Assembly (NCBI GenBank): GCA_030744435.1 | Contig: JASLQO010000032.1 | Span: 124,001-188,000, forward strand | Direction: 5' to 3' | Length of the DNA stretch: 64,000 bases | Source: JASLQO01 sp002327525 | GTDB taxonomy: Bacteria > Pseudomonadota > Gammaproteobacteria > Pseudomonadales > Azotimanducaceae | Shown here: piece after piece, positions 43,577 through 52,356 of the stretch | How the letters are laid out: every line of letters begins with the position of its first letter | How positions within the stretch are numbered: the stretch's first letter is position 1 | Notes under the pieces: generated by a model | Seen by the model: the letters and a program-made list of their open reading frames with translations, nothing else | Databases searched by the model: none | Told to the model about the DNA's origin: nothing | Position numbers and translations under genes: made by a program

Positions 43577-44347
43577 GTGAAGGTCGTCATCCTGGCCGGC
43601 GGATTCGGCACCAGGTTGTCGGAGGAAACCACCATCCGGCCGAAGCCAATGGTCGAGATCGGCACCATGCCGATTCTCTGGCACATCATGAAGATCTATT
43701 CAGCGCACGGACTCAACGATTTCATCGTTTGCCTTGGCTACAAGGGCGAAGTCATCAAAGAGTTCTTCGCAAATTACGCCATGCACCACTCGGACATCGT
43801 CTTCGATCTCGCCAATAACACCATGGAATTACTGCCGAGCGATGCCGAGCCCTGGCGTGTAACGTGCGTGGACACAGGTTCTGAGAGCCTCACTGGTGGT
43901 CGCCTGAAGCGGGTTGGGCACCTCCTCGACGACACCTTCTGTCTGACCTACGGGGACGGCGTAGGCGATATCGACATCAAGGCGGCTATCGGATTCCACC
44001 GCGCGCACGGGAAGCTCGCGACGCTGACGGCAGTGCAGCCAGGCGGACGCTTTGGTGCTTTTCAACTCGCCGGCGGCGGCACGCAGGTGCGCAATTTTCA
44101 CGAGAAGCCCAAGAACGACGGCGCCTGGGTGAACGGCGGCTATTTCGTGCTCGAACCCGGCGTTCTGGAATACATCGACGGTGACAGAACCGTCTGGGAA
44201 CGCGACCCCATGGAACGCCTGTCCAGGGAGGGAGAGTTGCTGGCCTGGCGCCACGCGGGCTTCTGGCAACCCATGGACACGCTTCGCGACAAACAGGTTC
44301 TGGAGGAACTGTGGCAAACGGATCCGCCCTGGAAAATATGGAGTTAG
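43577..44347 (+). CDS. rfbF: Glucose-1-phosphate cytidylyltransferase
   Basis: A 256-residue nucleotidyltransferase making CDP-glucose from CTP and glucose-1-phosphate. It has the signature MKVVILAGGFGTRLSEETTI and RPKPMVEIG, GDGVGDIDI and the C-terminal MDTLRDKQVLEELW typical of RfbF. GTG at 43577 is preceded by AGCAAGGAGG-like sequence (43561-43570), a strong ribosome site. CDP-glucose is the entry to 3,6-dideoxy and branched CDP-sugars. The gene for the next step, CDP-glucose 4,6-dehydratase (rfbG), is not seen in this window. Followed five bases later by the methyltransferase gene. Confidence 0.95.
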   Translation: MKVVILAGGFGTRLSEETTIRPKPMVEIGTMPILWHIMKIYSAHGLNDFIVCLGYKGEVIKEFFANYAMHHSDIVFDLANNTMELLPSDAEPWRVTCVDTGSESLTGGRLKRVGHLLDDTFCLTYGDGVGDIDIKAAIGFHRAHGKLATLTAVQPGGRFGAFQLAGGGTQVRNFHEKPKNDGAWVNGGYFVLEPGVLEYIDGDRTVWERDPMERLSREGELLAWRHAGFWQPMDTLRDKQVLEELWQTDPPWKIWS

Positions 44348-44351
44348 ACGG

Positions 44352-45632
44352 ATGTCAGTAGCAACCATCGCACGGAAAGCCGATGTGGACACGATGCAGG
44401 ACGCCAACAGGAGCTGCCGTTTCTGCAGCGCGGCACTGACGCGCAGCTTCGCTGACCTCGGCATGTCTCCGCTGGCCAACTCATACGTCCCGGCCGAGAA
44501 GGCCAGCAGCATGGAACCGTTTTTCCCGCTACAAGCCTATGTGTGTACGAGTTGCTGGCTGGTGCAACTCGAAGCATACGAAAACTCAGAGAACATCTTC
44601 GGCGACTACGCTTATTTCTCTTCGTTCTCTTCTTCCTGGCTAGAGCATGCCAAGCGCTATACGCAGACAATGCGCGAGCGTTTCAAACTTGATCGCGAGT
44701 CGCTTGCGGTGGAGATCGCGAGTAACGACGGCTACCTGCTGCAATATTTCCTGGAGGAAGGCGTGCAGGTACTCGGGGTGGAGCCTGCCGCAAACGTGGC
44801 GAAGACCGCGATTGAGAAGGGCATTCCCACCGAAGTACGCTTTTTCGGCGAGAAGACGGCAGCTACGCTGGTGGAGGCGGGTATCCGCCCTGACCTGCTG
44901 CTGGGCAACAACGTGCTCGCGCATGTCCCGGATCTGAACGATTTCGTCGCGGGAATGAAGCTCCTGCTCAAACCGGGCGGCGTGATAACCATGGAGTTTC
45001 CACACCTGCAGCAATTGGTCGAACATTGTCAGTTCGATACCATATATCACGAACACTTCTCCTATTTCAGTTTCTGCTCGGTGGAACGGGTATTCGCCCA
45101 TCACGGCCTAAGCTTGTTCGATGTGGACGAGATCCCGACGCACGGCGGCTCCTTGCGTATCTATGCATGCCACACGGAAGACGACAGGCACCGGGTAACT
45201 GAGCAGGTATTGTGTCTGCGCAGGCGCGAACAGGGTCTTGGTTATGAAGACACACGACTCTACGACCAGTTCGCCGAGACCGTGCGCGAAACCAAGCGCG
45301 CGCTGCTCGAGTTCCTCATTGACGTGAAACGCGATGGCAAGTCGGTGGTGGCTTACGGTGCCCCGGCCAAGGGCAATACACTTCTGAACTACTGTGGGGT
45401 GGGTCCAGATTTCATCGATTACACGGTCGATCTGAGTCCGCACAAGCAGGATCACCTGTTGCCGGGCACGCGCATCCCCATTCACGCTCCGGATGTGATC
45501 AGAAGCACGCGACCCGATTACATCCTGATCCTACCCTGGAACCTGAAAGACGAAATCATGCAGCAGATGTCGGATGTCACCAGTTGGGGCGGCCGTTTCG
45601 TCGTACCCATACCGCGCGTCCAGGTACTCTGA
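44352..45632 (+). CDS. Sugar C-methyltransferase-like SAM protein
   Basis: The 426-residue protein has the three-part layout of TylC3-type sugar C-methyltransferases: an N-terminal zinc-binding region (CRFCSAALTRSF and YVCTSCWLVQLE, four Cys), a central SAM fold (VEIASNDGYLLQYF, LLGNNVLAHVPDLNDFV, DTIYHEHFSYFSF) and a C-terminal domain with VVAYGAPAKGNTLLNYCG and YTVDLSPHKQDHLLPGTRIP. Such enzymes C-methylate nucleotide 4-keto sugars. Placed right after rfbF, the substrate is probably a CDP-4-keto sugar. ATG 44352 is used; Met at 44394 is an alternative start. Confidence 0.87.
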   Translation: MSVATIARKADVDTMQDANRSCRFCSAALTRSFADLGMSPLANSYVPAEKASSMEPFFPLQAYVCTSCWLVQLEAYENSENIFGDYAYFSSFSSSWLEHAKRYTQTMRERFKLDRESLAVEIASNDGYLLQYFLEEGVQVLGVEPAANVAKTAIEKGIPTEVRFFGEKTAATLVEAGIRPDLLLGNNVLAHVPDLNDFVAGMKLLLKPGGVITMEFPHLQQLVEHCQFDTIYHEHFSYFSFCSVERVFAHHGLSLFDVDEIPTHGGSLRIYACHTEDDRHRVTEQVLCLRRREQGLGYEDTRLYDQFAETVRETKRALLEFLIDVKRDGKSVVAYGAPAKGNTLLNYCGVGPDFIDYTVDLSPHKQDHLLPGTRIPIHAPDVIRSTRPDYILILPWNLKDEIMQQMSDVTSWGGRFVVPIPRVQVL

Positions 45633-45643
45633 GAAGAATCGGC

Positions 45644-46624
45644 ATGGCCAGCGCAAACTGGGCGGAGCAAACAATGCACACGGGGCACGATCGTTCTTTG
45701 GAACAAAGGGTAGTGTTTATCGGCGGTTCGCCCCGTTCCGGGACGACGCTGGTGCAGAATATCCTGGATTGCCACCCGTCCATTCTCGGCGGCCCCGAGT
45801 TCCTGCATCTGCCTGATATCTTCAAACTGCGCAAGAAACTGCTTGAATCGATCGCCAAGGAATGGATCAGCCTGATCTGCTCGCGGGAGGATGTCGACAC
45901 CCAGATTCGTGGCATGATCGGAAACTTTCTACTGGCTTTCGCGGATCGTCACGACGCCGGGCTACTGAGCGAAAAGACACCAGAAAATGTCCTGGTGTTT
46001 CCAGACCTGGTAGATCTGCTGCCTGAAGCGAAACTCATTCATGTGGTTCGGGATCCGCGCGCTATAGTGGCGTCACTGCTCGGCGTAAGCCGTCGCGCCC
46101 GTGAAATGGGTGAAACACCCGCACCCTTCACGGCGAACATCGATGCGGCGGTGGAACATGTGAGGCGCTGCATGAAATCGGGTTTTGCCACATCACAACA
46201 GGCGCCGGATCAGGTGTTCACAGTGGTCTATGAGCAACTCGTCTCTCAGCCGGAACAGATCGGACGTCGGCTGTGCGATTTTCTCGGCATCGAGTGGCAT
46301 CCAGCGATGTCCACTCCAGGCGAGCAGAAACACCTGGGTGAAGCCGCTATCACGGCCAACTCCAAGGAAATCTGGTACGACGCGAAAACCTACTATTCCA
46401 ATCCCAACACAGACAGTCTCGACAAGTGGCGGCGACAACTATCCGGCGCGGATCAGATGATCATAGCCCGGGGCTTCGCTTCGATGCCGCAACTGCAGGC
46501 CCTGGGTTACGACCTGACACCCGGACACCTCAGTGCAGCGGATAGAGCCAGGGCGGGCGCGACCTTTATGGCCCGGCGGGTGGGTACGGCACTCATCCGT
46601 GGATTGCAGCGCATCACGAGCTGA
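45644..46624 (+). CDS. Sulfotransferase-family protein
   Basis: The 326-residue protein has the PAPS loop VFIGGSPRSGTTLVQNIL (about 24-40) and the 3'-phosphate motif LIHVVRDPRAIVASLLG (about 145-160), clear Sulfotransfer-family features. Intact in length. It lies directly after the sugar methyltransferase gene (11 bases) and before the short ASPIC/UnbV gene, in the rightward glycan operon, so the acceptor is probably a sugar in the polymer. ATG 45644 or the later MHTGHDRSLEQ may be the start. Cytoplasmic, no signal peptide. Confidence 0.83.
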   Translation: MASANWAEQTMHTGHDRSLEQRVVFIGGSPRSGTTLVQNILDCHPSILGGPEFLHLPDIFKLRKKLLESIAKEWISLICSREDVDTQIRGMIGNFLLAFADRHDAGLLSEKTPENVLVFPDLVDLLPEAKLIHVVRDPRAIVASLLGVSRRAREMGETPAPFTANIDAAVEHVRRCMKSGFATSQQAPDQVFTVVYEQLVSQPEQIGRRLCDFLGIEWHPAMSTPGEQKHLGEAAITANSKEIWYDAKTYYSNPNTDSLDKWRRQLSGADQMIIARGFASMPQLQALGYDLTPGHLSAADRARAGATFMARRVGTALIRGLQRITS

Positions 46625-46633
46625 GGGGGATGT

Positions 46634-47320
46634 GTGAGCGTTTCGCGGTGGCTGGGTTGCACGTACATGTGGTTGTGCTGCGTGTCGAGCGCTAGCGCCG
46701 AAGTGCGATTCACCGATTGTACTGAACTTGCAGGTCTCAGGGGGCAGGGTGCAACCTATGGCGCATCCTGGAGAGATTTCAACGGTGACGATCTGGCAGA
46801 TCTGTGGGTTGGCAATCACAATCGGGCACCTAATCTGTATCTCAATCTCGGTGGTGGTCGATTCGAGGACATCATAGAGCAGGTGTGGTTGGCCGATTCG
46901 ACGGCGGACACGCACGGTGCTGCCTGGGCTGATATCGACAACGATGGATTCGTGGATCTGTTCGTATCCAATGGATCGGATCCAACGTCTCCGATCGTCG
47001 AGAGCGGGCCTCACCAACTGCTGTGTAACGACGGCAACGAAAACAGATGGCTGGAGATCGACCTCGAAGGTACCCGCTCGAATCGTGATGCATACGGTGC
47101 GATCGTGACCCTCGATATGGGAGGTCGACATCAAACTCGGGTAGCCGGTGGCGGCATGCATCGCTTTACCCAGCATCATGAACGCCTGCACTCTGGTCTC
47201 GGCAATCTTAAAGTGGTGCCGAAACTGACCGTGCGCTGGCCGAGTGGGACGGAACAGACACTTGAGAATGTGGCGTCCAATCAACTACTGAGAATCAAGG
47301 AAATCCATGATCCGTCTTGA
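46634..47320 (+). CDS. Short exported ASPIC/UnbV-domain protein (CRTAC1-like)
   Basis: A 228-residue exported protein: signal-like VSRWLGCTYMWLCCVSSASA, two VCBS-type calcium loops (WRDFNGDDLADLWVGN; WADIDNDGFVDLFVSN) and the ASPIC/UnbV end (WLEIDLEGTRSNRDAYGAIV to LTVRWPSGTEQTLENVASN). Compared with the 479-residue relative at 38.6 kb, the middle repeats are absent, so it is either a compact member or an internally deleted one. GTG start at 46634 after GAGGGGG. Ends overlapping the GT2 start (TTGA). Its role in the glycan locus is unknown. Confidence 0.8.
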   Translation: MSVSRWLGCTYMWLCCVSSASAEVRFTDCTELAGLRGQGATYGASWRDFNGDDLADLWVGNHNRAPNLYLNLGGGRFEDIIEQVWLADSTADTHGAAWADIDNDGFVDLFVSNGSDPTSPIVESGPHQLLCNDGNENRWLEIDLEGTRSNRDAYGAIVTLDMGGRHQTRVAGGGMHRFTQHHERLHSGLGNLKVVPKLTVRWPSGTEQTLENVASNQLLRIKEIHDPS

Positions 47321-48360
47321 GCCAAAGTCACCTGCTGTCGCTTCGACTCGCACCAAACCTGGTACCCCACGTGTCTGAGATGCCACTGGTCAGCGTCCTC
47401 ACTCCGGTCTACAACGGAGCCAGATACCTGCGCGATGCGATCGACAGCGTACTGGATCAGACCTATGCGAACATCGAGTACATCGTCATCGACAACTGCA
47501 GTGACGATGACACGCCGGCAATCCTCGCCGAGTACGTGGGGCGTGACAGCCACATGAAGGTGGTACGCAACGACACATTGCTCGACGTCATCGAGAATCA
47601 CAACGTAGCATTTCGCACGATGAGTGCGGCGAGTGTGTACTGCAAAGTGCTGCACGCCGATGACTGTCTCGAGCCGGGTTGTGTGGAAAAGATGGTCGCT
47701 CTCGGTGAACGGCACCCCAGCACCACGATAATCGGATCATACTCCTATTGGGAGAGCGGCCGTTTCCCGGAGACGATTCCGTCCAACAGGTTCTTTTTTG
47801 CAGGCAGGGAAGTGTGTCGTGCAGCGTTGCTCGGGGAGTACTTCGCGTTTCTTTCACCTTCGAGCCTCATGATACGCAGCAGCGTGATCAGAGACCGGGA
47901 TCCTTTTTATCAGGGCGGTGAACTACACGCCGATCTCGACGCGTACTACAGCGTTCTCGAAAACACAGACTATGGCTTCGTTCCCGAACTGCTCACCTCT
48001 ATTCGCACACATGATGACTCGGTGACGAGTTCTGAGGCGAATCCACTTAGAAAGCTGCAGGCCGCTCAGCTGCGGATGCTGGTGCGCTATGGCCCTGTCT
48101 ATTTGAGCAGCGCCGAGTATGACGAAAGTCTGACCAACCAACTTCAGCATTACTACCGCTTTCTGGCGCGCGCAATTCTCGAAGGCAGGGGGCCTGAATT
48201 CTGGGACTTGCACAAAGCCACACTCGCGACTACGGGACATCCTTTGAACCGAATTCGCCTTATCGGCGCATTGTTGAGAAGATTCATGCAGTTTCCCAGA
48301 AGCTGCATGCAAATCCTGATGACCAGCCATGGAGGAAAAAAAATTGCTAGGAAGAGTTAG
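47317..48360 (+). CDS. Glycosyltransferase family 2 protein
   Basis: The 347-residue protein contains the GT-A donor fold PLVSVLTPVYNGARYLRDAI, YIVIDNCSDDDTPAIL and VLHADDCLEPGCVEKM (DxD-like), placing it in GT2. TTG at 47317 overlaps the previous stop as TTGA; Met at 47380 (MPLVSVLTP) fits a normal GT2 start better. No membrane helices, so a cytoplasmic or peripheral transferase adding a sugar to the repeat unit. Its 3' end overlaps the following acetyltransferase gene by 32 bases. Confidence 0.88.
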   Translation: MSQSHLLSLRLAPNLVPHVSEMPLVSVLTPVYNGARYLRDAIDSVLDQTYANIEYIVIDNCSDDDTPAILAEYVGRDSHMKVVRNDTLLDVIENHNVAFRTMSAASVYCKVLHADDCLEPGCVEKMVALGERHPSTTIIGSYSYWESGRFPETIPSNRFFFAGREVCRAALLGEYFAFLSPSSLMIRSSVIRDRDPFYQGGELHADLDAYYSVLENTDYGFVPELLTSIRTHDDSVTSSEANPLRKLQAAQLRMLVRYGPVYLSSAEYDESLTNQLQHYYRFLARAILEGRGPEFWDLHKATLATTGHPLNRIRLIGALLRRFMQFPRSCMQILMTSHGGKKIARKS

Positions 48361-49036
48361 ACGGCGATGGCGCCGCGCATGGATGCGACGAGTCAGTCCG
48401 GGGCCGTCTGGTCGGTTTGCCGCGCGTATGGCGGGCCTGGGGTTGCCGCCAGCCTACGGAAAACTACCGCTGGTGCAAACCGGCTATGCGTACCTTTCTC
48501 CGCAAGCGCGAATCGCGCACAATCAGTTCACGTTTGAACCGCGTTGTTTCGTCAGCAGCGGCGTTCTCGTCTACGAAGAGCCGGACAGCGGTACGGTACA
48601 TCTCGAGGCGGACGTGCACCTGCACGAATTCGTGACCATTCAGACAGGCCACGAAGGGTCCGTGCGGATTGGCGAGCGAACTCATGTCCAGCCGCGTTGC
48701 CAGTTCTCTGCCTACCGCGGCTCCATCGACATTGGGGCCCGTGTGGAAATCGCGCCCAATTGCGCCTTCTATCCCTACAACCATGGCATGGACGCCTCCA
48801 TCGGCATGCAGCAACAACCCACCTATACGCGAGGCGGTATCGTAATTGAAGATGAGGCCTGGCTCGGGTTCGGCGTGATAGTCCTCGATGGCGTGAAGGT
48901 CGGGCGTGGTGCGGTCATCGCCGCTGGTGCCGTGGTCAACACCGACATACCAGAGTTCGCCATCGCGGCTGGAGTGCCTGCCAAGGTGGTGGGATCCCGT
49001 CTCGACGAGAAGTGGCGCGGGTCGGCCCAGGCGTAA
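48329..49036 (+). CDS. Left-handed beta-helix acetyltransferase
   Basis: A 235-residue hexapeptide-repeat transferase whose repeat region includes ARIAHNQFTFEPRCFVSSGV, VHLHEFVTIQTGHEGSVRIG, VHLEADVHLHEF and the C-terminal VIVLDGVKVGRGAVIAAGAV with a catalytic-like His in YNHGMDASIG. Members O-acetylate sugars of LPS and EPS. The basic N-terminus (RVRRRWRRAWMRR) may bind membrane. Its start overlaps the GT2 gene, supporting one transcript of glycan-modifying enzymes. Confidence 0.86.
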   Translation: MEEKKLLGRVRRRWRRAWMRRVSPGPSGRFAARMAGLGLPPAYGKLPLVQTGYAYLSPQARIAHNQFTFEPRCFVSSGVLVYEEPDSGTVHLEADVHLHEFVTIQTGHEGSVRIGERTHVQPRCQFSAYRGSIDIGARVEIAPNCAFYPYNHGMDASIGMQQQPTYTRGGIVIEDEAWLGFGVIVLDGVKVGRGAVIAAGAVVNTDIPEFAIAAGVPAKVVGSRLDEKWRGSAQA

Positions 49037-49051
49037 ACGATCCGAGCACGC

Positions 49052-50122
49052 GTGGCACAACGCTCTATGTTCGACGTGCAGGTCAGCAATGCTCAGAACG
49101 CGCTCGCTGCCGGCGATTCGCAATGGGACGCACTTGCTTTGAGCGCGGGCCCCGCCGCGCCGTTCATCACGAGCGGCTGGCTGTCGGCGTGGTTCAAAAC
49201 CTACGGCAGGAATCAGACGGGTCACATCGTTCGCGTCAATTCCGGTAATCGACTGATCGCAGCAGCCGCGTTCTCCAAATACGGAAATACACTCCGCTTT
49301 GCAGGTCAAGGACCATCCGACTACACAGACGTGTTGTTGTCGCAGGACCTGGACGACAGCGCGGCCACCAGCGCTGCTCGCTCGATACTGGAGGCCTGTG
49401 CCACGCTGGACAGCGGCCACCGGACGCTGAGACTTGTCCGCTTCCATCCTGAGAGTCGCACACTCGACTTGCTGCACAGATACGAACATGGATTACGCGT
49501 GATCGATCGCGTGGACGTTCAGGCACCAGCATTGGATCTGTCCGAAGTCGACTCACGCCTCCGGAAGCGCAGTGTGCGGCGTCATTTCAACACACTGCGT
49601 CGGCAGGGAGATCTGGTGTGTTACACGTACCGGGATGAGAAGGATGTGCTGGAACAGTTGGGCAATCTATTTGATCTCCACGTTGCCCGATGGCAGAGAA
49701 CGAATACGCCAAGTCTATTCAGCGACCCTGTGAGCCGTGATTTTTACAGGAGAATCACACCGGTGTTGGCCAGTCTCGAGATGCTGCGATTCACCACACT
49801 GAAACTCGACGATCACATCGTTGCATGTCACTTCGGTATGGCAAGCGGTGACCGTTTCTACTGGTACAAACCCGCTTTCGATCCTGAATACGCCCGGTTT
49901 TCTCCTGGCGAGGTACTACTGAAGTTTCTGCTGGAACAGGCTCGCGACGAACACCTGAGAGTATTCGATTTCACCATTGGGGCCGAACCGTTCAAGCTAC
50001 GCTTCGCCAGCGAGATTCACAGGACTCATCGGGTGTTGTTGACGCGCTCTAAGCCTCGCTACCTGTTCGAATGGGCCAAGGCGCGCGTGATGTCGGGTGT
50101 AGACCGGATTACCGGCGCTTAG
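49052..50122 (+). CDS. GNAT/FemAB-like protein (BcsL/CelD family)
   Basis: The 356-residue protein has the twin-GNAT layout of BcsL/CelD-type proteins: SGWLSAWFKTYGRNQ at the N-terminus, a basic linker LRKRSVRRHFNTLRRQGDL and the second half FHFGMASGDRFYWYKPAFDP-like ACHFGMASGDRFYWYKPAFD with SPGEVLLKFLLEQA and DFTIGAEPFKLRF. Such proteins are predicted acyl- or aminoacyl-type transferases associated with polysaccharide clusters. GTG 49052 or ATG 49067 is the start. Last gene of the rightward block; a stop lies within a hairpin. Confidence 0.8.
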   Translation: MAQRSMFDVQVSNAQNALAAGDSQWDALALSAGPAAPFITSGWLSAWFKTYGRNQTGHIVRVNSGNRLIAAAAFSKYGNTLRFAGQGPSDYTDVLLSQDLDDSAATSAARSILEACATLDSGHRTLRLVRFHPESRTLDLLHRYEHGLRVIDRVDVQAPALDLSEVDSRLRKRSVRRHFNTLRRQGDLVCYTYRDEKDVLEQLGNLFDLHVARWQRTNTPSLFSDPVSRDFYRRITPVLASLEMLRFTTLKLDDHIVACHFGMASGDRFYWYKPAFDPEYARFSPGEVLLKFLLEQARDEHLRVFDFTIGAEPFKLRFASEIHRTHRVLLTRSKPRYLFEWAKARVMSGVDRITGA

Positions 50123-50128
50123 CGCCGG
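50112..50128 (+). terminator. GC-rich hairpin at a convergent gene junction
   Basis: CCGGCGC and GCGCCGG form a seven-pair stem with a three-base loop; the stop codon of the upstream gene (TAG 50120-50122) lies in the loop region. There is no U-tract on either strand, so it may be an attenuating hairpin or protection against read-through rather than a classic terminator. Confidence 0.35.
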
Positions 50129-50141
50129 ACGGGGTGGCGGG

Positions 50142-51482
50142 CTAGCTCAGGTTTCGTGCGTGTACTTCAGATTCGGCTCCTGACTCCATCTCCCACTCGA
50201 GCTTGGGACGCACAACGCCAGGCATGTTGCCGAGAAACGAACCTCGAGCGCTTCCTTCTGCAGACTCCATTACATGGAAGGCAATCGCACTCCGGATGTG
50301 ACACTGCAGTTTCTGCATTGGCTCCCAGACCCAAAGTATCGCGTCCACAGAATATGTGTCCACCTGCAGGAGATTACCCGGTACCCACATACGCAACACG
50401 TGCCGTCCGGGTACCCAGGACTGCTTGGACCACGTTGGGTTCTCGGTATCGATTGCACAGAATGCGTGGACACCATCGCTGTTCGTCAACAGGTTGTTGA
50501 GTACTATGCCATGACCAGACTCGTGCACCTCGATTTCCATTTCGATGCAAAAACGCTCGCGGACGTCTACCTTCTTGCTCACCTCGCCTTGCGAATTACG
50601 TATTGCCATCCTCTGCATCGTGGCAATCTCACCACCCGGAGGATCTTCATCCCACACGCGCTCACCCGTCTCCCCAATCCCTTCACCGAGGTACTCCGTG
50701 ACCACCTCATCCACCGGACCGTCTTTGCGCACCTTACCATCTTCGAGCCAGATGGCGCGCTCGCACATGCTGGTGATTGCCTGAGCGTTATGTGAGACAA
50801 CCAGAACGGTACCACCGTTCGTGCCAACCTCCTGCATTTTTTCCATGCACTTCTTTCTGAAGCGAACATCGCCCACGGTCAGCACCTCGTCGACGATGAG
50901 AATCTCCGGTTGAACGTGGGCGGCAACGGAAAAGGCCAGACGGACTCGCATACCGCTGGAATAGTGTTTAACGGGGGTATCGATGAACTTACCCACTTCG
51001 CTGAATTCGATGATCTCGTCGAAATTGGCGCGTACTTCCTCCCGCGTCATGCCGAGGATGGAACCATTGAGGTAAACGTTTTCCCGACCGGTGAGTTCCG
51101 AGTGAAATCCAGTACCGACCTCGAGCAGGGAACCCACCCGGCCCCGGATCACCGCACGACCACTGGTGGGTTCAGTGATTCTCGACAAAACCTTCAGCAG
51201 TGTGCTCTTGCCCGCGCCGTTGGGCCCGATGATACCGACGACTTCGCCACGATTGATGGTGAAGGAGACATCGCGTAGTGCCCAGAAACTCTCATGCAGG
51301 TTGGCCGCTGCGGTCGCGTGTCCGCGCAGCAGACCAAGAACACGACGGAAAGGAGCGGTCATTCCGCGGGAGATTCTTTGCTGCAGGGTCAGGTTCTGGT
51401 CCTGCAGGCTCCCGATATAGTATTGCTTGGACAGGCCTTCGGACTCAATCGCCACGTCCACTGTCGGCTCTTCTGTTTCCAT
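50142..51482 (-). CDS. ABC transporter ATP-binding protein for O-antigen/polysaccharide export (Wzt-like)
   Basis: The 446-residue protein has Walker A GIIGPNGAGKSTLLKVL (about 88-104), the signature HYSSGMRVRLAFSVA, Walker B EILIVDEVLTVGD and H-loop VSHNA. A C-terminal domain of about 170 residues (after about 275) resembles the sugar-binding Wzt carbohydrate domain. It powers export of a polyprenyl-linked glycan with the permease gene 16 bases upstream. The presence of the C-terminal domain suggests that capping or terminal modification determines export. Confidence 0.93.
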   Translation of the reverse strand: METEEPTVDVAIESEGLSKQYYIGSLQDQNLTLQQRISRGMTAPFRRVLGLLRGHATAAANLHESFWALRDVSFTINRGEVVGIIGPNGAGKSTLLKVLSRITEPTSGRAVIRGRVGSLLEVGTGFHSELTGRENVYLNGSILGMTREEVRANFDEIIEFSEVGKFIDTPVKHYSSGMRVRLAFSVAAHVQPEILIVDEVLTVGDVRFRKKCMEKMQEVGTNGGTVLVVSHNAQAITSMCERAIWLEDGKVRKDGPVDEVVTEYLGEGIGETGERVWDEDPPGGEIATMQRMAIRNSQGEVSKKVDVRERFCIEMEIEVHESGHGIVLNNLLTNSDGVHAFCAIDTENPTWSKQSWVPGRHVLRMWVPGNLLQVDTYSVDAILWVWEPMQKLQCHIRSAIAFHVMESAEGSARGSFLGNMPGVVRPKLEWEMESGAESEVHARNLS

Positions 51483-51498
51483 TTGTCGCTCAAGGCTC

Positions 51499-52356
51499 CT
51501 ACATCACGTCCGCAAATGTGCGCTCCATGCGCTTGAAATAGTACAGACCAAAAACGAACAGGACTACGGCCATCGCCGCAGATATCAGGATGTATTCTCC
51601 GGGGGCCGTCTGCGTGCCCAGTAGAGCCCAGCGAAAGCCCTCTACCACACCCACCATGGGATTGAGCGCGTAAACCAACTTCCAGAGCGGGTCCTCGATG
51701 ACACTCAGAGGGTAGACCACTGGTGTTGCGTACATCCAGGCCTGTATCAGAAAACCGATCGCATGTTTAACGTCCCTGAATTGTACGTTCATGGCCGTGA
51801 GTACCAGGGAAACGCCAAGTGCGGTGATCACGGTGAGCAGCAACAATGCTGGCAGCCAGATCACGTTGAGGGTAGGCACGATACCGTAGTACATCATCAT
51901 CACTACGAGCACCGAAAAAGCCAGCACGAAATCGACGGCACCACTCATCATGGACGACAGTGGGATCGCGAGTCTCGGAAAGTAGATTTGCTTCACCATG
52001 CCACCCCCGCCAACCAGGCTGTTGGAAGCTTTGGTGACGGAGCTGGCGAAAAATGTCCACGGCAGCAGGGCGGCATAGCTGAATATGGGGTAGGGGATAC
52101 CGTCCGAGGGTATCTTGGCCACACGGCCGAAGATGATGGAGAAAATGACCATCGTCAGCAACGGCTGCATAATGGCCCACGAAGCCCCGAATATGGTCTG
52201 CTTGTAGCGTACTTTGACATCCCTCCAGGTCAGATAGAAGATCACTTCCCGGTACGCCCACAGCTCCGCGAACGAAATAGGCGCCATCCCTTTGGTGGAC
52301 TGAATGTGCACCACGGGATGCTTGTGCGTTTCTCGATTGGTTGTCGTCCCTGACAT
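51499..52356 (-). CDS. ABC transporter permease for polysaccharide export (Wzm-like)
   Basis: A 285-residue inner-membrane protein with the ABC-2 export-permease pattern: YREVIFYLTWRDVKVRYKQ and FGASWAIMQPLLTMVIFSII, VGGGGMVKQIYFPRLAIPLS, FRDVKHAIGFLIQAWMYATP and KLVYALNPMVGVVEGFRWAL. It forms the channel for the glycan moved by the Wzt-like ATPase. The start ATG at 52356 overlaps the stop of the epimerase gene (TGATG), indicating coupling; a TTG one codon earlier is an alternative. Confidence 0.94.
   Translation of the reverse strand: MSGTTTNRETHKHPVVHIQSTKGMAPISFAELWAYREVIFYLTWRDVKVRYKQTIFGASWAIMQPLLTMVIFSIIFGRVAKIPSDGIPYPIFSYAALLPWTFFASSVTKASNSLVGGGGMVKQIYFPRLAIPLSSMMSGAVDFVLAFSVLVVMMMYYGIVPTLNVIWLPALLLLTVITALGVSLVLTAMNVQFRDVKHAIGFLIQAWMYATPVVYPLSVIEDPLWKLVYALNPMVGVVEGFRWALLGTQTAPGEYILISAAMAVVLFVFGLYYFKRMERTFADVM

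Noticed and set aside
46439..47284. Leftward 281-codon frame across the sulfotransferase end and ASPIC/UnbV gene
   Set aside because: Mirror of two coding frames; no motif seen.
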